Shown here: positions 8,530-16,769 of the stretch, piece after piece
Layout: every line of letters starts with the position of its first letter
How positions within the stretch are numbered: position 1 is the first letter of the stretch
DNA from: Pseudovibrio axinellae
GTDB taxonomy: Bacteria > Pseudomonadota > Alphaproteobacteria > Rhizobiales > Stappiaceae
Assembly: GCF_900110875.1 (NCBI RefSeq)
Contig: NZ_FOFM01000011.1
Span: 47,561-111,560, forward strand
Length of the DNA: 64,000 nt
Direction of reading: 5' to 3'
Notes under the pieces: generated by a model
Database searches by the model: none
Seen by the model: the letters and a program-made list of their open reading frames with translations, nothing else
What the model was told of the DNA's origin: nothing
Program-made: the position numbers and the translations under genes

Positions 8530-9297
8530 ATGACGGGGACAACCCCTCCAAAGATAGTGTCACCGGCTGACAATCTTTCTTTTGAATGCGCTCAGGAATC
8601 CTGTGGCTTCCGGGGAGATGAATGCATATGTCGCCCGATGCACAATCATTTCGACAAAGCCCAGTTACGCGCCGCAAGAACTCTTGAGTTAAACGAGGGT
8701 GACCAGCTTGCTCCTGAGGACTTTCCAGAGCCTGTCGTATTTGCAGTTTTAACTGGTGTCATCGCCGTTGAAAGCCATCTGAGTGACGGGCGTCGTTCCC
8801 TGCTTACGCTCCGACTGCCCGGCGAATACCTCGACATGAATAGGGCGGACCGGCACGCTTCAGGCGAAGTGGTCGCCTTGGCCCCAACGTCAGTCAAGCT
8901 ACTTCCGCGAACTGTGTTTGAAGAACTCCTGCTGCTGGACGCAAACCTACGCCGAATCTATTGGCGCAGGGCAACCGATATTATGCACCAGCAGTTTGAC
9001 CATTCCTCAGACTTGGGCAAGAAAACACCAACAGAGCGAATGGCCTCCTTTATCTTTGAGCTTAGAAATCGCCTGAACATTCCTCGTTTTGTAGAAGAAT
9101 TCGCCCTTCCGATTTCCAGACAGTCCATCGCAGACTACCTTGGGCTGCGCGCGGAAACCGTGAGTCGGGTGTTTAAGGGGCTGGAAAAAGAAGGCCTTAT
9201 CAAGCTTGTCAGTAAACACCAACTGGCAATCATCGATTTTAAAGGCCTGCGAAAGATCGCCAACGGCTCTCGCCCGCGCCTTTCCAACCATCGCTGA
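8530..9297 (+). CDS. Crp/Fnr-family regulator with N-terminal cysteine cluster, divergent from idr
   Basis: A 255-residue regulator. A cyclic-nucleotide-binding-like sensor barrel (about residues 45-165) is followed by a helix-turn-helix at about 190-225. The recognition helix carries ETVSR, the residue pattern by which FNR proteins read TTGAT half-sites, matching the boxes in the adjacent promoter. Four cysteines cluster at the N-terminus (C20, C25, C32, C34) and none lies in the central barrel, so a classical three-plus-one FNR cluster is not present as such; an N-terminal four-Cys iron-sulfur site is conceivable. The protein probably responds to oxygen or redox and controls the divergent idr operon. 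A GGGGA stretch precedes the ATG. FnrN, FixK and ANR-like assignments are all possible. Confidence 0.8.
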   Translation: MTGTTPPKIVSPADNLSFECAQESCGFRGDECICRPMHNHFDKAQLRAARTLELNEGDQLAPEDFPEPVVFAVLTGVIAVESHLSDGRRSLLTLRLPGEYLDMNRADRHASGEVVALAPTSVKLLPRTVFEELLLLDANLRRIYWRRATDIMHQQFDHSSDLGKKTPTERMASFIFELRNRLNIPRFVEEFALPISRQSIADYLGLRAETVSRVFKGLEKEGLIKLVSKHQLAIIDFKGLRKIANGSRPRLSNHR

Positions 9298-9314
9298 CCT
9301 ATCAGGATTAGGTG

Positions 9315-9341
9315 AAGAGCTGTTCAAGATGAGCAGCTCTT
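9315..9341. terminator. Possible bidirectional hairpin between convergent genes
   Basis: AAGAGCTG and CAGCTCTT form an 8-bp stem between the Crp/Fnr gene and the convergent alkylation-repair-like gene. No clear T run is seen, so termination is only likely by position. Confidence 0.4.
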
Positions 9342-9355
9342 GATACCCCCGCGAC

Positions 9356-10504
9356 CTAACCGACTAACTCTTCAACGCCGACCAGCTCAAACGAGCCGAT
9401 AGGGGTTTCAACCCCATTCAGCAGCACTGCGAGGTGGTGTTCCCCCTCATAATACCGGCGTGTAGTTATTGACCTGATGCGGTGTTGTCCTGAAACACTT
9501 AGCTTTTGACCGGCATTCAAGTTTCCACGCTTCCACTTAAACACCTTGGGTGCGAGCTTTCCGTTCGCTTTGCGATGGTACACGACAAAGTCCAGCATGA
9601 ACGGAACAGCTTTCTCAGACAGGTTTTCAACCACGGCCGAAAATAACAGCGCAGACCCAAATTCTAAGCGAGCTGTCTCCAACTCCCCATGCACAACCCT
9701 CACATGCTCACCCTCGTAACCCAGAACAGCAAGGCTGGGCAGGTGCGCTGCTTTCACATTGCTGCGCAGCGCATGTCGCACGAGGCGCTCTCTTTGCTTT
9801 GTAGGGTGTGCAAGCCACTTGCCACAAACCTGCGCCGCGATATCAGCGTGGTCCTTGGAGATATCATTAAGGTGATTAGCAACAGAGCGGCGGACATACT
9901 CGGTTTCATCATCCTTAAGCTTCTCCAAAAGAGGTAAACACTTTTCTGGTGCCTCCATGAAGCCCTTAAGTTGCGGAGCCCAAGGCAATCTTGGCCGTGT
10001 TCCCTCAGAAACAAGCCGGCGCACATACGCACACTCGTCCTCAGCCCACTCATTCAAAAGCGCAAGTGTTTCTCGCTCATACCGCTCAATAAAAGGCCGG
10101 ATCGCAAACTCAGCCGAGAACCTGCTTGTCAGCTCTTTCATGGCCGCCATCGAAAGCTCAAACTGCTCCAAACCATAGAGCAACACATAATCTGTAAATG
10201 GCATGGTAATGAGGCCCGCAAGCCCACTGTTTTCTGTTCGGCGTTCTGGCTCATCATGAACGGGCGTCGGCTCAGCAAGTGTAACCACCATCACCTGCAG
10301 GGCGTCCTCATAGTTTTCAGGGAGAAATCGCCGCAAGCACCGTGCAATATGGAATGATCGCTCCTTGAGCTCCATGGCCGCCAGCCCAGCCACCGCCTCA
10401 CGAAAAAAACCAGCACCGTCGAACGCAGGATAAGCCCGTGCCAAAGCACGAGCCATCCCATCAATCGAAGCGCGATTAAAAACCTCTTTAAAAGGCTCAG
10501 CCAT
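9356..10504 (-). CDS. AlkD-like HEAT-repeat DNA alkylation repair protein
   Basis: A 382-residue all-helical protein resembling the DNA alkylation repair (AlkD/AlkC-like) family: an N-terminal helical array followed by a repeat-rich core, with ETEYVRRSVANHLNDISKDH near residue 200 typical of the family. The last 120 residues are strand-rich and may be an extra binding domain. AlkD-type glycosylases excise positively charged alkylbases; catalytic residues cannot be assigned with certainty here. The ATG at 10504 overlaps the end of the upstream gene (ATGGCTGA), with GTGGGA as ribosome binding site, indicating translational coupling. The longer reading frame starting at 10642 is judged spurious because it overlaps that gene. 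Confidence 0.65.
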   Translation of the reverse strand: MAEPFKEVFNRASIDGMARALARAYPAFDGAGFFREAVAGLAAMELKERSFHIARCLRRFLPENYEDALQVMVVTLAEPTPVHDEPERRTENSGLAGLITMPFTDYVLLYGLEQFELSMAAMKELTSRFSAEFAIRPFIERYERETLALLNEWAEDECAYVRRLVSEGTRPRLPWAPQLKGFMEAPEKCLPLLEKLKDDETEYVRRSVANHLNDISKDHADIAAQVCGKWLAHPTKQRERLVRHALRSNVKAAHLPSLAVLGYEGEHVRVVHGELETARLEFGSALLFSAVVENLSEKAVPFMLDFVVYHRKANGKLAPKVFKWKRGNLNAGQKLSVSGQHRIRSITTRRYYEGEHHLAVLLNGVETPIGSFELVGVEELVG

Positions 10505-10826
10505 ACGTTCCCACCACGCTAAAGAACTCCATTGCACCTGCTTTACGTGGAGCATGTTCCTTCGAGACATCCAGAAGAGAGAAATACGCCTGGCCAGCTG
10601 CGTGTTTGCCAGCTGCTGCGACAGCTGCTTTGCTGGCAGCACCAGTTGCCCATGTCACAATATCTGCATAAGCCCCATCTTCGTGCTTCACCAAACTACG
10701 TCGCACGAAGCCATCAAACTCCTCCAGAAACTCTTTCTGAAACCGTTCGGAGGCTTCTAAAAGCTCACTCTCACTCCTGTCAGGCGAAAGGTGAAACGGT
10801 GCAATTTCAATAACTTGGTCGGTCAT
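10497..10826 (-). CDS. Small ABM-like (antibiotic biosynthesis monooxygenase fold) protein
   Basis: A 109-residue protein whose pattern (an LSPDRSESELLEASERFQKEFL helix, a GFVRRSLVKHEDGAYADIVTWATGAASKAA strand-helix unit, and a second helix) resembles the dimeric alpha-beta barrel/ABM superfamily. These proteins include monooxygenases, heme-degrading enzymes and many of unknown role. No cofactor ligands can be assigned. AAGGAAAA precedes the ATG. It is co-transcribed with the AlkD-like gene, with overlapping stop and start, and shares a divergent promoter with a WYL-domain regulator, which probably controls the pair. Confidence 0.55.
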   Translation of the reverse strand: MTDQVIEIAPFHLSPDRSESELLEASERFQKEFLEEFDGFVRRSLVKHEDGAYADIVTWATGAASKAAVAAAGKHAAGQAYFSLLDVSKEHAPRKAGAMEFFSVVGTYG

Positions 10827-10865
10827 ATCTTTTCCTTCAAAAATAGCGATGTGTTCTGTTTATGG

Positions 10866-10894
10866 ACAAATATGCCATTTAACGGCATATTTGT
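10866..10894. promoter_or_regulatory. Perfect 11-bp inverted repeat operator
   Basis: ACAAATATGCC, seven bases, then GGCATATTTGT. The palindrome fills the 71-base gap between the ABM-like gene and the divergent WYL regulator, and ends three bases before the regulator's ATG. It is the obvious binding site for that regulator. Confidence 0.75.
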
Positions 10895-10897
10895 TGC

Positions 10898-11656
10898 ATG
10901 ACTGGTAAAAACCCTGGAACAACCAGAGCAACCGCGCTGGAACGCCTTTCGAGGCTTGAGCAAATTGAGGCTCTGCTGAAATCCGGCGAGTGTCCAACGA
11001 CTCAAGACCTGGCAAATGAGCTTGGAATTTCACAAAGAACGCTGTTTCGTGATTTGGATCTTTTGCGCAAGCGCGGCCTGCCCGTTGAGGCCGATAAAGG
11101 GCGTGGCGGAGGGGTTCGCCTGCAAGCCAGATGGGGGATAGGCCGCCTCAAACTGGAATATAGAGAGGCAATTGACCTGCTTATCAGCCTCGCAATTGCG
11201 GAGAAGATGAACTCCCCTCTCCTGCTGGCGAATCTGAAACCCATACGCCGTAAGCTCATCGCGTCGTTCTCGCCAGAACTGCGTTCCCGCGTCGACACTC
11301 TTAAGTCCCGCTTGTGGATTGGCGAAACAGCCTCTATCACCGTGTATGGTTCTTTTGAGGACATCGACAGCCAAGCCATGAGCCCCATTAACGAGGCGTT
11401 CCTCATGAGCAAATGCGTAGAAATTTCCTACAGCGACCAACACGGCAAAACATCAAAGCGCACCATAGAGCCACATTACCTCTTTCTCAGCTATCCAATA
11501 TGGTACGTGATGGCATGGGATCACTTACGTAACGCAGTTCGCACTTTCCGCTGCGACCGCATCAAGCACTCCAGGCTTACCGAGACCGGGTTCACCCTAA
11601 AACCCAAACAGCCCTTCATAGACGCAATTGACGGTATAGAGCCTTCAACGCCATAG
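10898..11656 (+). CDS. YafY/WYL-family transcriptional regulator
   Basis: A 252-residue protein with an N-terminal HTH_11 domain (QDLANELGISQRTLFRDLDLLRKRGLP, about residues 35-62) and a C-terminal WYL domain (about 150-220, with ISYSDQHGKTSKRTIEPHYLFLSYPIWYVMAW). WYL regulators sense small ligands or DNA-damage-related nucleic acids and usually repress a divergent operon. The neighbouring ABM-like and AlkD-like genes would be its targets. There is no clear Shine-Dalgarno sequence because the palindromic operator abuts the start codon; a leaderless or weakly translated message is possible and would suit an autorepressor. Confidence 0.85.
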   Translation: MTGKNPGTTRATALERLSRLEQIEALLKSGECPTTQDLANELGISQRTLFRDLDLLRKRGLPVEADKGRGGGVRLQARWGIGRLKLEYREAIDLLISLAIAEKMNSPLLLANLKPIRRKLIASFSPELRSRVDTLKSRLWIGETASITVYGSFEDIDSQAMSPINEAFLMSKCVEISYSDQHGKTSKRTIEPHYLFLSYPIWYVMAWDHLRNAVRTFRCDRIKHSRLTETGFTLKPKQPFIDAIDGIEPSTP

Positions 11657-11807
11657 CCCACGGAGCGAGTAGCATCACGAGCAATGCCAGATCGCCCTCT
11701 TCCTACTCCTGTCATCAAACCTTCAAAAATCATTCATCGGAACGCCACGCATGCCCACTACCTAACAAGCATCCAATTCGCGAAACTTTTCTGACGGGGA
11801 TTTTTAC

Positions 11808-14030
11808 ATGCGCGTAGTTCGCACGTCACTCATGAGCGGTATCTCTGTTGCCTTGCTTGCAACTGGTATCAATGCTTCAATTGCATCAGAAGCCAAGTTC
11901 TTCAAGCGTATCGCAACAATGCCGGTCTACGAAACGCTGGCTGAGGGTATCGACCAGTCAACTGAAACAGTTGCTGAGATCATTGCAGCTTCTGAAGACG
12001 GCAACACGCTTGCTTTCACAGATGGCCCACAAGAAGCGATCGTCTTCCTGGATATAACCGATGCTGCAGCACCGAAAACTCTGGGCCGCACAGCTCTTGG
12101 CGGCGAACCAACATCTGTTGCGATCGCTGGGAAAATGGCATTTGCCGGTGTGAACACCTCTGAAAGCTACACCAAGCCATCTGGATATCTGGCAGTCATC
12201 AACCTTGAAACCATGCAGATAGATGCAAGGTGCGACGTAATGGGCCAGCCAGATTCAGTCGCGGTTTCCAAAGACGGCAAGTATGTCGCCATCGCAATCG
12301 AGAACGAGCGCGATGAGGACCTCAACGATGGCGCGCTACCTCAACTTCCAGCAGGCTACCTCTCTATTTTTGACCTGAACAAAACCGGCATACCAAAAAA
12401 CTGCGAGGCAGTTCGCAATGTAGCCATGACGGGCTTGGCGGAAATTGGCAGCACGGACCCCGAGCCGGAATACGTTTCTATCAACAGCAACAATGAAGCT
12501 GTTGTAACCCTTCAGGAAAACAACCACCTGGCTATTGTGGAGCTGAGCACAGGCAAGGTCATCAATCACTTTTCTGCAGGCAAAGCTACCGCTGAAAACG
12601 TTCCGGTCAAAAAAGCCCACCTTTCTGACGCATCCGGCACGAAAAGAGACGTTGCGCGCGAGCCTGATGCTGTTGCATGGATGGACGACACTCGTTTTGT
12701 CACCGCCAACGAAGGTGATTACAAAGGCGGCTCTCGCGGTTTCACCATCTGGAACAAAAACGGCACTGTAGAATTTGACAGCGGTAACCAGGTGGAACAC
12801 TTGGGCATGGCACACGGCCACTACCCAGCCAAACGTGCGCACAAAAAAGGCACAGAGCCTGAAGGCGTAACCATCGGCACGTATGGCGATGAAACGCTCA
12901 TTTTCGTAAACTCAGAGCGCGGCAACTTCGTTGCGGTGTACCGTGATACCGGTGCAGCGCCTGAGTTCCTCCAGTTCCTGCCCACGCATATCGGGCCAGA
13001 AGGCTTGCTGACGATCCCCTCTCGCAATCTGTTCGTTGTCGCCAACGAAAAAGATGACGTTAAGGAAAATGTTCGCTCCGCAGTTGGCCTTTATCAGTAC
13101 GGTGCAATCTCTGCGGAATACCCGCAGCTGATCTCTGAAACAGATCCGGAAACCCGTGCACCAATCGGTTGGGGTGCAATCTCTGGCATGGTGGCAGATA
13201 AAGACGATGCCAACAAACTCTATGCCGTTTCAGATAGCTTCTACGACAACGCCCGCATCTTCACACTGGATGTATCAGCACAGCCTGCAAAGATCACAGC
13301 GCATATAGACCTGACAGGCGGATCAGCCTCCAAATATGATCTTGAAGGTATTGCACTTCGCAAAGACGGCGGCTTCTGGCTCGCGTCAGAAGGCAATCCT
13401 GATAAGAAGATGGATCATTACCTGCTTCGCGCTTCTGAAACAGGCGTCGTCGAGCAGGAGATAAAACTCCCGCAAAGCCTTGTCAGTCATGCAAAACGCT
13501 TCTCTCTGGAGGGTGTAGCTGAGTTTGAGATGAACGGAGAAACCTTGGTTGCCGTTGCCGTGCAGCGCGAATGGAACGACGATCCAAAGGGCATGACCAA
13601 GCTTGGCATCTATAACCCGGCAGACAATTCATGGGGCTTTGTTCACTACCCACTGGAAACACCGCGCAGTTTAGCTGGTGGCTGGGTCGGTCTTTCCGAA
13701 ATCACATCCTTGGGCAACGGGGAGTTTGCACTTCTGGAACGTGACAATCAAGGCGGCCCGAATGCAGCAATCAAACAGGTTACAGTCGTCTCATTGCAAG
13801 GCATCACGCCAGCAGCACACGGCGCGCCCCTGCCCGTATTGAAGAAAAAGGTTGTTCTAGACCTGTTGCCAACCATGTCAGCAACAAACGGCTGGACCCC
13901 TGATAAAGTAGAGGGCCTTGCAATCACAAAAGACGGCCGCATCCTCATTTCCACTGACAATGATGGCGTTGACGATGCAAATGGCGAAACCCTGTTCTTC
14001 TCAATGGGCGATGCATCGCAGCTCAACTAG
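11808..14030 (+). CDS. Secreted esterase-like phytase-domain protein
   Basis: A 740-residue exported protein with a signal peptide (about residues 1-27, ending NASIASE). The N-terminal half (about 50-420) looks like a beta-propeller with repeated surface-strand motifs (GYLAVINLETMQI, NNEAVVTLQENNHLAIVELS). The C-terminal half has the esterase-like activity of phytase pattern (GWGAISGMVADKDDANKLYAVSDS, YDLEGIALRKDGGFWLASEG, KVEGLAITKDGRILISTDND). These proteins are annotated as phytase-like phosphatases or choice-of-anchor proteins; substrate and activity are unproven. It stands alone, with GGGGA before the ATG and a terminator after it. Confidence 0.75.
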   Translation: MRVVRTSLMSGISVALLATGINASIASEAKFFKRIATMPVYETLAEGIDQSTETVAEIIAASEDGNTLAFTDGPQEAIVFLDITDAAAPKTLGRTALGGEPTSVAIAGKMAFAGVNTSESYTKPSGYLAVINLETMQIDARCDVMGQPDSVAVSKDGKYVAIAIENERDEDLNDGALPQLPAGYLSIFDLNKTGIPKNCEAVRNVAMTGLAEIGSTDPEPEYVSINSNNEAVVTLQENNHLAIVELSTGKVINHFSAGKATAENVPVKKAHLSDASGTKRDVAREPDAVAWMDDTRFVTANEGDYKGGSRGFTIWNKNGTVEFDSGNQVEHLGMAHGHYPAKRAHKKGTEPEGVTIGTYGDETLIFVNSERGNFVAVYRDTGAAPEFLQFLPTHIGPEGLLTIPSRNLFVVANEKDDVKENVRSAVGLYQYGAISAEYPQLISETDPETRAPIGWGAISGMVADKDDANKLYAVSDSFYDNARIFTLDVSAQPAKITAHIDLTGGSASKYDLEGIALRKDGGFWLASEGNPDKKMDHYLLRASETGVVEQEIKLPQSLVSHAKRFSLEGVAEFEMNGETLVAVAVQREWNDDPKGMTKLGIYNPADNSWGFVHYPLETPRSLAGGWVGLSEITSLGNGEFALLERDNQGGPNAAIKQVTVVSLQGITPAAHGAPLPVLKKKVVLDLLPTMSATNGWTPDKVEGLAITKDGRILISTDNDGVDDANGETLFFSMGDASQLN

Positions 14031-14082
14031 GACTCCTCCCAAAATGCTGCCGAAGCTTTCGGGTGGCAAAACGCACAAACAA

Positions 14083-14108
14083 AAGCCCGCAGTCTTTTCT
14101 GCGGGCTT
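14083..14108 (+). terminator. Terminator after the phytase-like gene
   Basis: AAGCCCGCAG and CTGCGGGCTT form a perfect 10-bp stem with loop TCTTTT, about 50 bases after the stop codon. A poly-T tract after the stem is weak. Confidence 0.7.
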
Positions 14109-14142
14109 ATTGGCTGGCCAAGTGCTCTAACACACTCCTGGG

Positions 14143-14364
14143 CTAACGTTTTTTGCTCTCATAGTAGTAGGTGATCTTTGGTTTTTTTCTTCCAAGAAGC
14201 ACCCTCAAAATCACAAGAGGAATTGTTATGGCGATGATGGTCAACATCAGACCGGAGGCAATTCCGATCACAAGCAAGACAAAGGCCAGCACGGCGACTG
14301 CAAAGAGCAACGCAATGACGCGTCCTGTTATGTATTCCAAATAATTCATCATCACCATCTCCAT
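14143..14364 (-). CDS. Small membrane protein of unknown function
   Basis: A protein of 68 to 73 residues depending on the start. It has one long or two closely packed hydrophobic segments (about residues 15-57), then a basic tail (RKKPKITYYYESKKR). Four in-frame ATG codons occur (14364, 14358, 14352, 14349). The GGAG overlapping the first codons favours one of the last two. Codon composition looks coding and the gene has its own space, but I do not recognise a family. Confidence 0.5.
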   Translation of the reverse strand: MEMVMMNYLEYITGRVIALLFAVAVLAFVLLVIGIASGLMLTIIAITIPLVILRVLLGRKKPKITYYYESKKR

Positions 14365-14416
14365 CAGGCCAGCGCAAAACTACACCATATGGAGATGGCT
14401 GTTCAACTGAAGAAAA

Positions 14417-16570
14417 TCAAGCGTTCTCGCGTGTTTTCGTTGCAGACTGGCTGCCCTTCCCAGCATTCAGATCTGCGAAGGTCCGGCCAGACTCAACCAG
14501 CTCTTCAAGCAGTTTCGCTGGCTGCCAGAAATAGTCATCTTCCCGCGCATACTCTCTGATATTATTGAGTATTTTCTCAAGCCCCACTTCATCAGCATAC
14601 TGCATAGGACCACCACGCCAGCGTGGGAAGCCGTAGCCGTAAATCAGCGTCATATCCACATCCAGCGGACGAAGGGCGATCCCTTCTTCAACCACCTTAG
14701 CTGCCTCATTCACCATAGCTGCCATGTACCGTTCAAGGATCTGCTCCTTGGAGAGGTTTTGCTCGGTGATTTTCTTTTGTTTGCGCTCTTCGGCAAGCAC
14801 TTCAAAAACCGTCGGGTTTGGAACCCCCTTGCGTGCGCCATTTTCGTAGATGTAAAAACCCTTGCCGGTCTTCTGGCCAAACCAGCCTTGCTCGCACAAG
14901 CGGTCAGGGAATGTGAAAAAGCGCTCGTTTGGAGCAAGTGTTGGCGCTTTACGTTTCCGGGTTGCCCAGCCAATATCCAGGCCAGCCAGATCAGCGACGG
15001 CATAAGGCCCCATCGCAAAACCAAATTCCAGCATCACCTCATCAACATCAAACGGAGTGGAGCCGTCCATAACGATAGCATCAGCTGCTGTCCGATAGCT
15101 TGCAAGGATGCGGTTGCCGATAAAGCCGTCACACACACCTGCACGAACCGCGACTTTACGCATGATCTTGCCAAGCTGGAAACCAGTCGCAATGACATCT
15201 GGCGCGGTTTTTTCAGCCACAACAACTTCCAGCAGCTTCATAATGTGCGCTGGTGAGAAGAAGTGTAGACCAATGACATCCTCAGGCCGCTCGGTCACAG
15301 CAGCAATGGCGTCCACATCCAGATAAGAAGTATTGGTGGCCAGCACCGCCCCTGCTTTACAAACTGCGTCCAGCTGCTTGAAGACCTGCTTTTTCACTTC
15401 AATGTCTTCAAACACCGCTTCGATCACCAGATCCGCATTAGAGAGCGAACCATAATCTGTGCTGAGTTTGAGTGCCTCTTCAAAGATGCGTACTTCCTGA
15501 TCTGCGCTAAGCTTACCTTTTTTAACCGCTCCGCCGATATTTGCTGCAATCGTTGCCTTGGCGCGACCCAGCGCCTCTTCATCGCGCTCAATCAGGGTCA
15601 CAGAAAGACCGTTCATCAAAGCACTGGTTGCAATTCCTGCGCCCATCGTACCGCCGCCAATGACACCAATCGCCTTGAGCTGACGAGGAGCAACCCCCTC
15701 AATCTCAGGCAGTTTGCCAAGCGCACGATCCGAAAAGAAGGCATGAGAAAGGGCACGGTGCTGAGCAGAGTTCTTCAGCGCCATAAACATCTCACGCTCT
15801 TTTTCCATCCCCTCAGCAAAACTGGTTTGACTGGCGACCTCAACAGCCTCCACACCAACAACCGGCGACATCTGCCCGCGAGCCCGCTTGGCAACCGCAA
15901 GTTTTGCGGCTTCAAACATTTTAGCATCAACAGCAGCAGGTACCAGCTGCGAACAGCGACGCATTGGTGTGCCCTCATCAATCACAGAGCGTGCGAAAGC
16001 CAAACCAGCAGCAACTGCATCTGATTCTTCACTTACGTGATCAAGTATACCTGCCGCTTTTGCATCCGAAGTTCCAATCGGCGCTCCACTAGGAATCATC
16101 TCCAGCGCTTTTTCATAGCCCGCCAAACGTGGTAAGCGCTGCGTTCCCCCTGCTCCCGGAATAATGCCCAAATGCACTTCTGGAAGCCCAACCTTTGCTC
16201 CCTTCACCCCAACGCGGAAGTGACAGCCCAGTGCAACCTCAAGCCCGCCGCCCAGCGCAACGCCGTGGATCGCAGCGATAACAGGCTTCGTGCACTCTTC
16301 AATTCTATCAATCACATCAGGTAGGTGCGGCTCAATCGCAGGCAATTTGAACTCGCGGATGTCAGCGCCAGCAATAAACACTTTCCCAGCGCCAACAATG
16401 ACTGCTGCCTTGGCAGAAGCGTCACTATCGAACCGCTCAATGTTCGCCTGAAGGTCCTGCCGGATCGCAAGCGATAGCGCGTTCACCGGTGCATTGTTTA
16501 CGGTCATTACCGCAACATCATCGTGCAATTCATAGGAAACCTGACCTGATGATTTAAATGAAGAAGACAC
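14417..16570 (-). CDS. Bifunctional enoyl-CoA hydratase/3-hydroxyacyl-CoA dehydrogenase
   Basis: A 717-residue FadB/FadJ-type multifunctional enzyme of fatty acid beta-oxidation. Its N-terminal crotonase domain has the oxyanion-hole motif IAGADIREF and GGGLEVALGCHFRVG (about residues 60-110). A Rossmann NAD-binding segment IGVIGGGTMGAGIA follows at about 295, and the 3-hydroxyacyl-CoA dehydrogenase signature IGLHFFSPAHIMKLLEVV at about 420. The C-terminal dehydrogenase helical domain ends near the stop. It hydrates 2-enoyl-CoA and oxidises L-3-hydroxyacyl-CoA in the cytoplasm. A GTG at 16570 is chosen because AGGGAG lies six bases upstream; an earlier GTG at 16603 would add 11 residues. No thiolase (FadA) gene is adjacent. 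Confidence 0.9.
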   Translation of the reverse strand: MSSSFKSSGQVSYELHDDVAVMTVNNAPVNALSLAIRQDLQANIERFDSDASAKAAVIVGAGKVFIAGADIREFKLPAIEPHLPDVIDRIEECTKPVIAAIHGVALGGGLEVALGCHFRVGVKGAKVGLPEVHLGIIPGAGGTQRLPRLAGYEKALEMIPSGAPIGTSDAKAAGILDHVSEESDAVAAGLAFARSVIDEGTPMRRCSQLVPAAVDAKMFEAAKLAVAKRARGQMSPVVGVEAVEVASQTSFAEGMEKEREMFMALKNSAQHRALSHAFFSDRALGKLPEIEGVAPRQLKAIGVIGGGTMGAGIATSALMNGLSVTLIERDEEALGRAKATIAANIGGAVKKGKLSADQEVRIFEEALKLSTDYGSLSNADLVIEAVFEDIEVKKQVFKQLDAVCKAGAVLATNTSYLDVDAIAAVTERPEDVIGLHFFSPAHIMKLLEVVVAEKTAPDVIATGFQLGKIMRKVAVRAGVCDGFIGNRILASYRTAADAIVMDGSTPFDVDEVMLEFGFAMGPYAVADLAGLDIGWATRKRKAPTLAPNERFFTFPDRLCEQGWFGQKTGKGFYIYENGARKGVPNPTVFEVLAEERKQKKITEQNLSKEQILERYMAAMVNEAAKVVEEGIALRPLDVDMTLIYGYGFPRWRGGPMQYADEVGLEKILNNIREYAREDDYFWQPAKLLEELVESGRTFADLNAGKGSQSATKTRENA

Positions 16571-16712
16571 ACAAAACTCCCTGTCGCCGCGCTCAATTCC
16601 CACACGGCTCTCTACCTAGCAATTTCCCGTATACTATCAGCGCACCCGCATATTTCTAGATGCAAAATATAATTCTATTATGCGGAATTTTAACACATAG
16701 ACGGAGACACTA

Positions 16713-16745
16713 ACAAAAAAAAGCCGGAGCGAATGCCCCGGCTTT
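16713..16745 (-). terminator. Terminator of the glycerol ABC operon
   Basis: AAAGCCGG and CCGGCTTT form an 8-bp stem, followed on the minus strand by eight T. It lies 25 bases after the stop of the substrate-binding protein gene. Confidence 0.85.
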
Positions 16746-16769
16746 CTCGTTTAGTCTAAGAGATGACGC

